Part shown: positions 1-8,150 of the stretch, one piece after another | Layout: every line of letters starts with the position of its first letter | Numbering within the stretch: the first letter of the stretch is position 1 | Assembly (NCBI RefSeq): GCF_007829955.1 | Contig: NZ_VIWX01000001.1 | Coordinates: 1,364,001 to 1,428,000 of the forward strand | Source of the DNA: Saccharopolyspora dendranthemae | Lineage (GTDB): Bacteria; Actinomycetota; Actinomycetes; Mycobacteriales; Pseudonocardiaceae | Length of the DNA: 64,000 bases | Reading direction: 5' to 3' | Position numbers and translations under genes: made by a program | The notes under the pieces: model-generated | What the model was told of the DNA's origin: nothing | The model's database searches: none | What the model saw: the letters and a program-made list of their open reading frames with translations, nothing else

Positions 1-50
1 GCGTAGCTCCGGGCGACGTCCTGGTAGTCGTCGAGCACTGCGATGCGCAT
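1..50 (-). CDS. D-2-hydroxyacid dehydrogenase family protein, N-terminus only
   Basis: The reverse strand starts with ATG at 48-50, preceded by a GGGAGG ribosome binding site, and runs off the left edge of the window. The 16 complete codons read MRIAVLDDYQDVARSY, which is the usual opening of actinobacterial NAD-dependent D-2-hydroxyacid dehydrogenases (first beta strand, then the DDYQ motif). The dinucleotide-binding and catalytic parts lie outside, so substrate and function cannot be judged. It is divergent from the DUF952-DUF985 gene, so the roughly 90 bases between them should hold both promoters. Confidence 0.6.
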   Translation of the reverse strand, partial: MRIAVLDDYQDVARSY

Positions 51-138
51 GGCGAACCTCCCGTTCGGCGATCACGAGACGGCGAAATCCTAACCGGGTG
101 ATCGCCTTCGGCCCCGATGGCGAGGGACACTGTGCCGC

Positions 139-918
139 GTGACCGGATCGACCCTGCTGCACCTGCTGCCGTTGAGCACCTTCCACAGCGACCGCGACCA
201 GCCCATCACCGCCGAGAGCCTGGCCTCTCAGGGATTCGTGCACTGCTCCCCCGACGTGCCCACCACCCTGGCCGTGGCCAACACGCTCTACAGCCACGTC
301 GAGGAGCCGATGGTCGCCATCGAGCTGGACCCGGCGCGGCTGTCCTCGCCGGTGCGCTGGGAGGCGGCCGAGCCGGCCCCACCGCCGGGAGTGCCCGCCG
401 ACCAGCGGTTCCCGCACGTCTACGGCGCGCTGGAGCGCGAATCGGTGATCGGCATCCGCTACGCGCGCCGCGATGTCAAGGGCACCTTCCTATCGCTGGA
501 GTCGCGCAGCCGCACCGCCGAGGAGTTCGATCTGATGCCGCACCCCGAGGGCGGTTGGTACCGGCGGACCTGGGCCAGTTCGGTGGAGGTCGAGCGCCCG
601 AACGGCACGCGCCCCACGGCGACCACGATCTACTTCCTGCTCCCGCCCGGCCAGCGCTCGGCGTGGCACGTGGTGGCCTCCGACGAGGTCTGGCTGTGGC
701 ACCGCGGCGGACCCCTCGCGTTGCAGCTGGGCGGCACCGGGGCGCAGCCCTCGGAACACCCCGAGCAGGTGGTGCTGGGCGCGGGTGCGGGTCAGACGCC
801 GCAGGCGGTGATCCCGGCCGGGACCTGGCAGTGCGCCTCGGCCGCGGCGACCGTCGAATCGCTGGTCACGTGCGTGGTGTCGCCTGGGTTCGACTTCGCC
901 GACTTCGAGGTCCTGTAG
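139..918 (+). CDS. DUF952-DUF985 (cupin) fusion protein
   Basis: A 259-residue protein starting at GTG 139. Residues about 5-105 resemble the DUF952 family (LLHLLPLSTF start, then GFVHCS). Residues about 120-259 resemble the DUF985 cupin family (MPHPEGGWYRRTW, TTIYFLLPPGQRSAWHVVASDE, then a terminal SPGFDFADFEVL). DUF985 is a small-molecule-binding cupin family with unclear biochemistry, and DUF952 has no settled function. The two domains follow each other in one uninterrupted frame. No signal peptide or membrane segment is visible, so it should be cytoplasmic. The last 50 bases overlap the convergent gene on the other strand. Family calls are from recognition of sequence motifs; no function is claimed. 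Confidence 0.85.
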   Translation: MTGSTLLHLLPLSTFHSDRDQPITAESLASQGFVHCSPDVPTTLAVANTLYSHVEEPMVAIELDPARLSSPVRWEAAEPAPPPGVPADQRFPHVYGALERESVIGIRYARRDVKGTFLSLESRSRTAEEFDLMPHPEGGWYRRTWASSVEVERPNGTRPTATTIYFLLPPGQRSAWHVVASDEVWLWHRGGPLALQLGGTGAQPSEHPEQVVLGAGAGQTPQAVIPAGTWQCASAAATVESLVTCVVSPGFDFADFEVL

Positions 919-1273
919 GCCGGTCGAAGTAGGAGTGCCGCGCGCCCGGCCGGCGCATCGCGCCAGGACCTCCGGCGATGACGATGGCCGTGCGCGGGCG
1001 CCGCGCGGTTTCGACGGCGGCCACCACCGCGGGCAGGGAAGCTCCCCTGGCCAGCAGCGCGGCCCGGCGCCTCCGGTAGGCCGCGGCGAGGCCGCGGCGT
1101 TCGCGGTGCCTCCCGCGGCGAGTCGTGCCGGAGCCGAGCATGCCGCGTTCGACCCAGGACATCACGATCGAGAACACCAGAACCGTTCCGATGCCGACGC
1201 CCGCCGCCGCGGCGAACCCGGTCAAGGAATTCAGCACCGGCAACACCCCCGAAACTAGCCGGTTCTCACCCAT
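866..1273 (-). CDS. small membrane protein, function unknown
   Basis: A 135-codon reading frame starting at ATG 1273. It has one clear N-terminal membrane segment (about residues 8-32, GFAAAAGVGIGTVLVFSIVM), followed by a strongly basic arginine-rich cytoplasmic tail. Codon third positions are GC-rich through most of the frame, as expected for a real gene here, but become ordinary in the last 18 codons, which overlap the end of the convergent DUF952-DUF985 gene. The ribosome binding site is weak (GGG about 7 bases upstream). I recognise no family. The overlap makes either the stop position or the gene itself less certain. Confidence 0.45.
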   Translation of the reverse strand: MGENRLVSGVLPVLNSLTGFAAAAGVGIGTVLVFSIVMSWVERGMLGSGTTRRGRHRERRGLAAAYRRRRAALLARGASLPAVVAAVETARRPRTAIVIAGGPGAMRRPGARHSYFDRPTGPRSRRSRTQATPRT

Positions 1274-1626
1274 CGGATACCCGCGCGACCTCTCCCCGAA
1301 TCCCGGCCGATCGGCCGCCCGCACCCGGGTCATCAACTGCGCGGATCCACTGTGGCCTGTTGGTTTCAACGGTAGGGGCGGGTCGTCTTGAACGCTGCTC
1401 GCGTCCGGCCCCTATCGCCTCAACGGGTGAAAACGAACCCGTCTCGGATCGATTCGCCTGCTCCGAACGATCGTTGATCGAGCACATCTTCGGCCGCCGG
1501 GGCTAGCATCGGAGGCGGAGTCGCCGCGTTGCGAATCCGGCCCGGAGGCAACCGGCCGCGGTCGGCGCGCGTGCTGATTCGAGAGGGCCCGTTCTCACGC
1601 CGCGTTGCACCGGGGAGGTGTCGGCC
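1274..1626. other. 353-base intergenic stretch, no gene found
   Basis: This gap lies between two divergent small membrane-protein genes and must hold both promoters. I see no convincing ORF, RNA gene or strong hairpin. A GGGGAGG site at 1612-1618 belongs to the gene starting at 1627. Confidence 0.5.
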
Positions 1627-2010
1627 GTGCGGGGTTATCCCGTCCACCTGCTCTTCCACCTGCTGGCTGTCGTCGCCGGCATCGCCTGCGGCGTCGGCGG
1701 CGCGCTGTGGTGGTTCAACAACGATCGCAACGCCCTCTACCTGGCCGTGACCGCGCTGATCGTCGGGATCATCGTGCTGCTGCTGCAGGGCTTCTACATC
1801 AGCGCCAGCCAGCCGCCGCGGCGTGCGCCGCGCAGGCCGATGCCGCCCGCTCCGCCCTCGCACCCGCGGTTCCAGCCGGTGGCCGAACGTCGCGAGCCGA
1901 CGCGCCCGGACCTGGAGCCCGTCGCACCGCCCGAGGCTCACGCCGATTCGGCCGACCAGGAGACCAAGACCTCGGCGATCGACGCCCTCAACGAGCACAC
2001 CAAGGGATGA
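1627..2010 (+). CDS. two-TM membrane protein with proline-rich tail, function unknown
   Basis: A protein of about 127 residues with two hydrophobic segments (about residues 5-28 and 38-60), then a long proline/arginine-rich, probably disordered cytoplasmic tail ending in acidic and polar residues. I chose GTG 1627 because the GGGGAGG site at 1612-1618 would overlap the upstream in-frame GTG at 1618 but sits about 8 bases from 1627. I do not recognise the family; small two-helix proteins like this are common in actinomycetes and often have no assigned role. It is followed by a convergent zinc-finger gene. Confidence 0.65.
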   Translation: MRGYPVHLLFHLLAVVAGIACGVGGALWWFNNDRNALYLAVTALIVGIIVLLLQGFYISASQPPRRAPRRPMPPAPPSHPRFQPVAERREPTRPDLEPVAPPEAHADSADQETKTSAIDALNEHTKG

Positions 2011-2076
2011 CGTCGCAGGTTCTCCGGCTCATGCCGATCACCGTTCCCAGCTGGTGATCCAGCAGCGGAACGCTCG

Positions 2077-2349
2077 TCACGCCGTGAGCTGCTCGTCGGG
2101 GTAGCACCACATCCAGTCCTCCCCCGGTTCGAACGAGCGAACCACGGGGTGCCGGGTGTGCTCGTGGTGGGCCGTGGCGTGCCGGTTGGGGCTGGAGTCG
2201 CAGCAGCCCACGTGCCCGCACTCGGTGCAGATCCGCAGGTGGGCCCACACCCGTTCGCCCTGGGCCAGGCAGTCCTCGCATCCCTCGACGCTGCTGGGGT
2301 TGGGCCGCTGGGTAGCGGCGCTGGAAAGATGTGCGCAACGATCCGACAT
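2077..2349 (-). CDS. UBP-type zinc finger domain protein
   Basis: A 90-residue protein starting at ATG 2349 with an AAGGGAC ribosome binding site. It is almost entirely one UBP-type zinc finger: C5, then CEDC, then CTECGHVGCCDSS, and closing histidines in HATAHHEHTRHPVV, followed by WMWCYPDE. In eukaryotes this fold binds ubiquitin tails. Bacterial stand-alone copies are common next to ion transporters and metabolic genes and have no defined ligand. It is divergent from the antiporter starting at 2403, with about 50 bases between them, so shared regulation is possible but not shown. Confidence 0.85.
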   Translation of the reverse strand: MSDRCAHLSSAATQRPNPSSVEGCEDCLAQGERVWAHLRICTECGHVGCCDSSPNRHATAHHEHTRHPVVRSFEPGEDWMWCYPDEQLTA

Positions 2350-2402
2350 CGTCCGGTCCCTTCTGATTCCTGCCTCCCCAGCATGTCCCGACGGGAGTGA
2401 GC

Positions 2403-3968
2403 ATGCACGACCTGCCCGCGTTGATGGCACTGCTCGCCGGCGCGCTCGCCATCACGGCCCTGTCCCGCCGGCTCGGCGTGCCGTCCCCGCTGCTGCTGGT
2501 CGTGGTGGGACTGGCCGTGTCGGCGATCCCCGGCGTGCCGGACTACGCGATCAACCCCGAAGTCATCCTGCTGCTGATCCTCCCCCCGCTGCTGTACTCG
2601 GCGGCCCTGCACAGCTCGACGGTGGGGATCAAGGCGAACCTGCGCCCGATCGGTCTCCTGGCGATCGGGCTGGTGCTGTTCTCCACCGCGATCGCCGGGT
2701 TGGTGGCGTGGTGGCTGGTGCCCGGCCTGCCGCTCGGTGCGGCCCTGGTGCTGGGCGCCGTGATCGCTCCGCCTGACGCGGTGGCGGCGTCGGCGATCGG
2801 ACGGCGCGCCGGGCTGCCGCGCAAGCTGATGACGGTGCTCAGCGGCGAGAGCCTGGTCAACGACGCGACGGCGCTGACCGCGTACCGGGTGGCGGTGGCC
2901 GCGGCGATCGGCACCGGCACCTCGCTGCTGACGGGGATCGGGATGTTCCTGCTCGCGGCGGTGGGCGGAACGCTGATCGGCTTCGTGATCGCCTGGGTCG
3001 TGCACCGGATCAAGCCGCTGCTGCGGGACGACGTGCTGGAGAGCGCCGTGGGGCTGATCGTGCCGTTCTTCGCCTACTTCGTCGCCGAGGAGGCGCACAC
3101 CTCCGGAGTGCTGGCGGTGGTGGTCGCCGGGCTCTACCTCGGACACCAGTCCCCTGCGCGCAGCGCGGCGACGCGGGTGCAGGACAAGGCGGTCTGGGGT
3201 GCGGTGGACACGCTGCTCGAATCGGTCGTCTTCGCGCTGATCGGTCTGCAGATCAGCAGCGTGGTGGCCGGGGTGAAGACGGGTTTCGGGCCGCTGCTGC
3301 TGGCGGGCTGCGCGCTGACGGTCGCGGTGGTGCTCGCGCGCGTGGTGTGGGTGTTCGGCGTGATGTACGTACCGGAGTGGGTGCGCGGCAAGCGGCCGGA
3401 CTGGCGGTACAAGCTGATCGTCTCGTGGGCCGGGATGCGCGGGGTGGTGTCGCTGGCGGCGGCCGCCGCGATCCCCACCGTCACGCTCTCCGGTGAACCG
3501 TTCCCGCACCGCGACGAGGTGCTGTTCCTGACCTTGTTCGTCACCCTCGTGACGCTGCTGCTGCACGGCACCACGCTGCGCAGGCTGATCGAGCGGCTGG
3601 GGGTGACCGGCGGCGAGGACTACACCGACGCCCTCGCCGAGGCCCAGGCCAGGCACGATGCCGCGCGCGCGTCGCAGCAGCGCCTCGACGAGCTGGCCGA
3701 GGAGGTCGAACCGCCGGGCGAGGTGGCCGAGCAGCTCCGGCAGGCCGCGCAGCAGCGCGCGAACCGCGCGTGGGAACGGCTGGGCCGCTCGGACGAGGAG
3801 CTGGGCGAGAGCCCGACCGCCGCCTACCAGCGGTTGCGCAGCGAGATGCTGGCCGCTGAGCGCGCGGTGTTCGTGCGGTTCCGCGACGCCCGGCGGATCG
3901 ACGACGAGGTGCTGCGCCGGGTCATGCACCAGCTCGATCTGGAGGAGCTGTCACTCACCCGGGACTGA
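2403..3968 (+). CDS. CPA1-family Na+/H+ antiporter
   Basis: A 521-residue integral membrane protein of the monovalent cation:proton antiporter-1 family. It has about 12 hydrophobic segments, the conserved PPDAVAASAIGRRAG and GESLVNDATALTAY signatures that contain the ion-binding acidic residues, and a late RGVVSLAAAAAIP motif. After about residue 400 comes a hydrophilic tail with charged, helical sequence (LDELAEEVEPPGEVAEQL), probably a cytoplasmic regulatory domain. ATG 2403 is preferred over GTG 2397 because the GGGAG site lies just upstream of 2403. It should exchange Na+ or K+ for protons across the cell membrane. The 3' end overlaps the convergent IclR gene by 18 bases. Confidence 0.92.
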   Translation: MHDLPALMALLAGALAITALSRRLGVPSPLLLVVVGLAVSAIPGVPDYAINPEVILLLILPPLLYSAALHSSTVGIKANLRPIGLLAIGLVLFSTAIAGLVAWWLVPGLPLGAALVLGAVIAPPDAVAASAIGRRAGLPRKLMTVLSGESLVNDATALTAYRVAVAAAIGTGTSLLTGIGMFLLAAVGGTLIGFVIAWVVHRIKPLLRDDVLESAVGLIVPFFAYFVAEEAHTSGVLAVVVAGLYLGHQSPARSAATRVQDKAVWGAVDTLLESVVFALIGLQISSVVAGVKTGFGPLLLAGCALTVAVVLARVVWVFGVMYVPEWVRGKRPDWRYKLIVSWAGMRGVVSLAAAAAIPTVTLSGEPFPHRDEVLFLTLFVTLVTLLLHGTTLRRLIERLGVTGGEDYTDALAEAQARHDAARASQQRLDELAEEVEPPGEVAEQLRQAAQQRANRAWERLGRSDEELGESPTAAYQRLRSEMLAAERAVFVRFRDARRIDDEVLRRVMHQLDLEELSLTRD

Positions 3969-4754
3969 GGGCAGGAACCCCAGCTGCGCCGAGAGGTCCG
4001 CGGCGGCCTCCCGCATGAAGCCGACGGCCTCGCGGACCCGCTTGCGGGTGAACCGGTAGGTGGGGCCGGAGGCGCTCAGCGAGGCGACGACGTTGCCCTC
4101 GTGGTCGTAGACGGCGACGGCGGCGGCGTTGAGGCCGATCTCGAACTCCTCGTAGCTGGTGGCGTAGCCGTCTTGGACGATGAGGTCGAAGTCCTTGCGC
4201 TGCTGGCGAGCCCCGATGACGGTCTTCTCGGTGTACTGCTCGAGCTTGCGCGCCAGGATGCGGTCCTGGTCGTCGCGGGGCGCGTTGGCCAGCAGCACCT
4301 TGCCGCTGGAGGTGGCGTGCAGCGGCGTGCGCTGGCCGACCCAGTTGTGGGCGGTGACCGAGGCGGTGCCGCGCGCCTGGCTGATGTTGATCGCCACGTC
4401 GTAGTCGCGGATGGCGATGTTGACGGTCTCGCCGAGCTCGGTGGCCAGCGAATCGCAGTAGGACTGGCCGATCCGCGAGAGGTCCAACCGCTCGGTGGCC
4501 GCGCCCGCCAGGCGCACGATGCCGAAGCCGATGGCGTACTTGCCGCGCTCGCCCAGCTGCTCGACCAGACCTCGCGATTCCAGCACGCTGACCAGGCGGG
4601 AGGCGGTGGACTTGTGCACGCCCAGCTCGCCCGCGATCTCGGTGATGCCGACCTCGCCGTTGCGGGCCAGCAGTTCCAGCACGGTGACCGCCCGGTCCAC
4701 CGATTGCACGAGGGCACCCGAGCTGCTTCCGCGAGATTCAGACGCACTAGCCAC
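3951..4754 (-). CDS. IclR-family transcriptional regulator
   Basis: A 267-residue regulator from GTG 4754. An N-terminal winged helix-turn-helix (about residues 18-75: VQSVDRAVTVLELLARNG, then VHKSTASRLVSVLESRGLVE) is followed by the IclR effector-binding domain, with GRTPLHATSSGKVLLA-like and GYATSYEEFEIGLNAAAVAVYD motifs. IclR proteins bind small carboxylic or aromatic effectors. Its place beside the sarcosine/dimethylglycine and folate genes suggests that it controls them, and inverted repeats in the 5360-5570 promoter region are candidate sites. That link is inferred from context only. It lies 68 bases downstream of the SoxG-like gene and may be cotranscribed with it. Confidence 0.9.
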   Translation of the reverse strand: MASASESRGSSSGALVQSVDRAVTVLELLARNGEVGITEIAGELGVHKSTASRLVSVLESRGLVEQLGERGKYAIGFGIVRLAGAATERLDLSRIGQSYCDSLATELGETVNIAIRDYDVAINISQARGTASVTAHNWVGQRTPLHATSSGKVLLANAPRDDQDRILARKLEQYTEKTVIGARQQRKDFDLIVQDGYATSYEEFEIGLNAAAVAVYDHEGNVVASLSASGPTYRFTRKRVREAVGFMREAAADLSAQLGFLPSVPGE

Positions 4755-4822
4755 GGGCCAGACCCTATCGGCTCGCCGGAGGTGTTCCGCGATCATCCGG
4801 GATGGGCGGGCAGTTCTGTTCC

Positions 4823-5359
4823 TCATTGTGCAACACCCGGGGTCGCTTGGCGAGCGCCGAGCAACGCGGTGGCGACGTGACCTGCGTGGGAGCGGCCGAC
4901 CAGCACCCGGTAATCGGTGTCGAGCCGCCAGAGGATCACCGGAACCCGGGCGAGCCGCGTTTGCGCGCAGCACCCCGGGACGAACACCCGGGGGTGCAGG
5001 TCGAGGGCGCAGAGGGACTGCAGCACGTGTCGGTCGCTGAGCCGCAGCGAGGTTCGAGCGGCTGAGACGTCGACCGCTCCGCGGTGACCGGGTTCGGCGC
5101 CGGCGACCCCGATCAGCAGGTACTCGTCCGGTCCCAGGCCGAGGGCGGCGCGGTGCTCATCCCCGACGACGAGAGTGGTGCGCGGAAGCTGGAAGCCCAG
5201 CGCGAATTCCGCGTCGGTGCGCAGGTCGAGCTGGTTCAGGAACGGTTCTTCGGTCAGGACCTCCGCGAGTTCGGCGGCGCGGTCCGCGAGCACGCCGCGC
5301 CGCGGTTCGCCGGCGCCCGGCTCACCGGCGGGCGGGTGCGGAAGCGGTGCCGCGACCAC
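4823..5359 (-). CDS. sarcosine oxidase gamma subunit-like protein (SoxG), orphan
   Basis: A protein of about 178 residues. The motifs LGPDEYLLIG, VDVSAARTSLRLSDRH, CALDLHPRVFVPGCCAQTRLA and DYRVLV match the gamma subunit of heterotetrameric sarcosine oxidase, a GcvT-like fold that packs on the alpha subunit. GTG 5359 is preferred to GTG 5365 because the GGGAGG site overlaps the latter. The alpha, beta and delta subunit genes are not in this window, so this copy is an orphan. It is divergent from the single-chain dimethylglycine/sarcosine dehydrogenase-like gene, which suggests a function connected to that enzyme or a remnant. The family call is from motif recognition. Confidence 0.75.
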   Translation of the reverse strand: MVAAPLPHPPAGEPGAGEPRRGVLADRAAELAEVLTEEPFLNQLDLRTDAEFALGFQLPRTTLVVGDEHRAALGLGPDEYLLIGVAGAEPGHRGAVDVSAARTSLRLSDRHVLQSLCALDLHPRVFVPGCCAQTRLARVPVILWRLDTDYRVLVGRSHAGHVATALLGARQATPGVAQ

Positions 5360-5429
5360 GGCCACCTCCCTGACGTTCGGATGTCAGCCCAGGCTAGGAG
5401 CGCTCCGGACGGCGGGCCAATCCACGAAA

Positions 5430-5480
5430 GTGGGACGCCGCTTTCCCTTGTCCCACACCAAGATCCACGTCGGAAATTCC
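5430..5480. promoter_or_regulatory. inverted repeats in the divergent SoxG-like / dehydrogenase promoter region
   Basis: GTGGGAC (5430-5436) is repeated inverted as GTCCCAC (5450-5456) across 13 bases. A second short palindrome GGAAATTCC sits at 5472-5480. Both lie in the 211-base divergent region that must drive the catabolic genes. The second has the half-site look of some IclR operators. The regulator assignment is inference. Confidence 0.35.
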
Positions 5481-5570
5481 CTCCCGATGACCTCTTGACG
5501 CATCCCTCCCGCCGAGCGCACTGTTGCGGCATGCGCGGGTAGTTGTCGTAGGCGCAACAAGGCGGAAGCC

Positions 5571-8015
5571 ATGGATTCACGCGTCACAATCCTGTTGGTG
5601 GGGGCCGGCATCGTCGGGTGCAGCACGGCCTACCACCTGGCGCGCCTCGGGATCACCGATGTCCTCGTGATCGACCAGGGGCCGCTCCCCGCTACCGGCG
5701 GGTCGAGTTCGCACGCACCGGGTCTCGTCTTCCAGACCAACGCTTCCGAGACGATGAGCAGGCTCGCCCGTGACACCGCGAACCTGTACTCCTCGCTGGA
5801 GGTCGACGGGCGACCGTGCTTCCACCAGGTCGGCGGCATCGAGGTGGCCACCACCCCGGAGCGCTGGAACGACCTGCAGCGCAAGCTCGGCCTCGCCACC
5901 GCGTGGGGAATCGGTGGCGAGCTGCTCGACGCGGAGCAGGTGCGCCAACGCATTCCCGCGATCGACCCCGACCGGATCCACGGCGGACTTCACGTCCCCT
6001 CCGACGGGATCGCCAAACCCGTGCGCGCCGCGGAAGCGATGATCCGCGAGGCCCGTCGCCTCGGCGTGCGCTTCGAAGGCGGCACGGAGGTGACCGGTTT
6101 CGACCTCAGCGGCGACCGGATCACCAAGGTGCGCACCAGCTCTGGCGACTTCACAGCCGAGACCGTGGTGTGCTGCGCGGGGATCTGGGGCCCGGAGATC
6201 GGGCGCATGGCCGGGGTGACCGTTCCGGTGCAACCGCTCGCGCACCAGTACGCGGTGACCACACCGGTGCTGACCGGCGGCGAAACCGAAGTGGCTCAAC
6301 CGATCCTGCGGCACCAGGACCGGTCGATGTACTTCCGGCAGGCCCACGACCGCTACGGCATCGGCTCCTACCGGCACCGGGTGATGCCGGTGCACACCGA
6401 CGAGCTCTCCCCCACCGCCACGCCCGGGACCGAAGCCCCGTCCGAGGGCGGCGGGTGGAAGGGCATGGCCTCGGTGCACCCGTTCACCCCGGAGGACTTC
6501 GCCGAGCAGTGGGAAGCCGCCCGGCAGCTGCTTCCCGCACTGCGCGACGCCGAGATCGGCGAGGGCATGAACGGGCTGTTCCTGTTCACCTCCGACGGGA
6601 TGCCGGTGCTCGGCCCCTCCGAGGTGGAGAACTTCTGGGTCGCCGAGGCCGTGTGGATCACCCACGCCGGCGGCGTCGGGCGGGCGATGGCGCAGTGGCT
6701 GGCCGGGAGCACGCCCGAGGTGGACCTGCGGCAAGCCGACCTGCGGCGGTTCGACGACTTCGCCCTCAGTCCGGCCTACCTCGCGCAGCGCAGCGCGCAG
6801 AGCTTCCGCGAGGTCTACGACATCATCCACCCGCAGCAACCCCCGGAGCGGCCGCGGCCGCTGCGCACCAGCCCGTTCCAGGACCGGCAGCGCGACCGCG
6901 GCGCGGTGTTCCTCGAAGCCTCCGGGTGGGAACGAGCGCACTGGTACGCGAGCAACGAAACCCTGCTCCGGGGAAGGGAGATCGCGCGCCCCGGCGAGTG
7001 GGCGGGCCGGTTCTGGTCGCCGATCGTCGGAGCCGAGCACCAGGCCGCGCGCGAGCGCGTCGCGATGTTCGACATGACCTCGCTGGCGCGCGCCGAGGTC
7101 ACCGGTCCGGGCGCGGTGGCGTTGCTGGAACAGCTCACCACCAGCAGGATCGACCGCCTGCCGGGGTACGTGACCTACACGCTGATGCTCACGCCCGAAG
7201 GCGGCATCCGGTCGGACATCACGGTGGCGCGGCTGGATCGGGACCACTTCCAGGTCGGGTGCAACGGTCCCCGCGACATCGCGTGGCTGCGCGCCCACGC
7301 CGACGAGACCACGCAGGTCCGCGACATCACCGGCGGCACCTGCTGCATCGGGCTGTGGGGTCCGCGCGCCCGCGACGTGCTCGCCCCGCTGGCCGACGCC
7401 GACGTCTCGCACGAGGCGTTCGGGTTCTTCCGGGCTCGGCGACTGCACGTCGGCGAGGTCCCGGTGGTGGCGCTGCGACTGTCCTACGTCGGCGAACTCG
7501 GGTGGGAGCTCTACACCTCCGCCGACTTCGGGCGCCGGCTGTGGGACCTGCTGGCCGACTCCGGGCACGGGATCTTCCCGGCCGGTCGCGGGGCGTTCAA
7601 CGGGATGCGGGTCGAGAAGGGCTACCGGGCGTGGGGAACCGACATGTGGAGCGAGCACACCCCCGCCGAAGCCGGCGTCGGTTTCGCGGTGAAGCCCGAC
7701 AAGGGTCCCTTCGTCGGCCGGGAGTCAGTGCTGCAGCAGGCAGAACCCACCCGGCGGCTGTGCTGCCTGCGGGTCGACGACGGCACGGTCCTCATGGGCT
7801 CGGAACCGGTCCTGGACGGCGATCGGGCCGTCGGCTTCACCACCAGCGCCGCCTACGGCCACACCCTCGGAGCCAGCCTCGCCTACGCCTGGTTGCCCAC
7901 CGGCCGATCCCACCCCGACACCCGGCTGGCGGTCACCTACTTCGACCAACCCCACCCCGTCACCGTCATCCCGGACCCCGCCTACGACCCCGAGATGACC
8001 CGAATGCGCCGATGA
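5571..8015 (+). CDS. FAD-dependent dimethylglycine/sarcosine dehydrogenase-like protein with GcvT domain
   Basis: An 814-residue two-domain enzyme. The N-terminal half is a DAO-type FAD oxidoreductase with a GAGIVG dinucleotide motif at residues 11-16 and a SHAPG motif whose His48 is in the position used for covalent flavin attachment in dimethylglycine and sarcosine dehydrogenases. The C-terminal half (about 430-814) is a GcvT-like tetrahydrofolate-binding domain (LTTSRID, YVGELGWELYTS, GAFNGMRVEKGYRAWG). The family oxidatively demethylates N-methylglycines and passes the C1 unit to tetrahydrofolate. It heads the run of one-carbon genes to 11915. Whether it prefers dimethylglycine, sarcosine or another methylamine cannot be read from sequence alone. 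Confidence 0.88.
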   Translation: MDSRVTILLVGAGIVGCSTAYHLARLGITDVLVIDQGPLPATGGSSSHAPGLVFQTNASETMSRLARDTANLYSSLEVDGRPCFHQVGGIEVATTPERWNDLQRKLGLATAWGIGGELLDAEQVRQRIPAIDPDRIHGGLHVPSDGIAKPVRAAEAMIREARRLGVRFEGGTEVTGFDLSGDRITKVRTSSGDFTAETVVCCAGIWGPEIGRMAGVTVPVQPLAHQYAVTTPVLTGGETEVAQPILRHQDRSMYFRQAHDRYGIGSYRHRVMPVHTDELSPTATPGTEAPSEGGGWKGMASVHPFTPEDFAEQWEAARQLLPALRDAEIGEGMNGLFLFTSDGMPVLGPSEVENFWVAEAVWITHAGGVGRAMAQWLAGSTPEVDLRQADLRRFDDFALSPAYLAQRSAQSFREVYDIIHPQQPPERPRPLRTSPFQDRQRDRGAVFLEASGWERAHWYASNETLLRGREIARPGEWAGRFWSPIVGAEHQAARERVAMFDMTSLARAEVTGPGAVALLEQLTTSRIDRLPGYVTYTLMLTPEGGIRSDITVARLDRDHFQVGCNGPRDIAWLRAHADETTQVRDITGGTCCIGLWGPRARDVLAPLADADVSHEAFGFFRARRLHVGEVPVVALRLSYVGELGWELYTSADFGRRLWDLLADSGHGIFPAGRGAFNGMRVEKGYRAWGTDMWSEHTPAEAGVGFAVKPDKGPFVGRESVLQQAEPTRRLCCLRVDDGTVLMGSEPVLDGDRAVGFTTSAAYGHTLGASLAYAWLPTGRSHPDTRLAVTYFDQPHPVTVIPDPAYDPEMTRMRR

Positions 8016-8150
8016 CCCGGCCCCCGACCGCACCCGAGAACCGTCTGATCACAGCTCCGGTGGTCGCCTTCCCGAAATCCAGACCCGAAATCCCACCGAC
8101 CTCGTGGGCATTTCGCTGACAACGCGTCGAACGAGACTTGGAGGAGCGTC

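Noticed and set aside
1938..3929. A 663-residue open frame on the minus strand across the antiporter gene
   Set aside because: It is a high-GC antisense shadow: His/Gln/Arg-rich composition, no family motifs, and it lies opposite a clear CPA1 antiporter.
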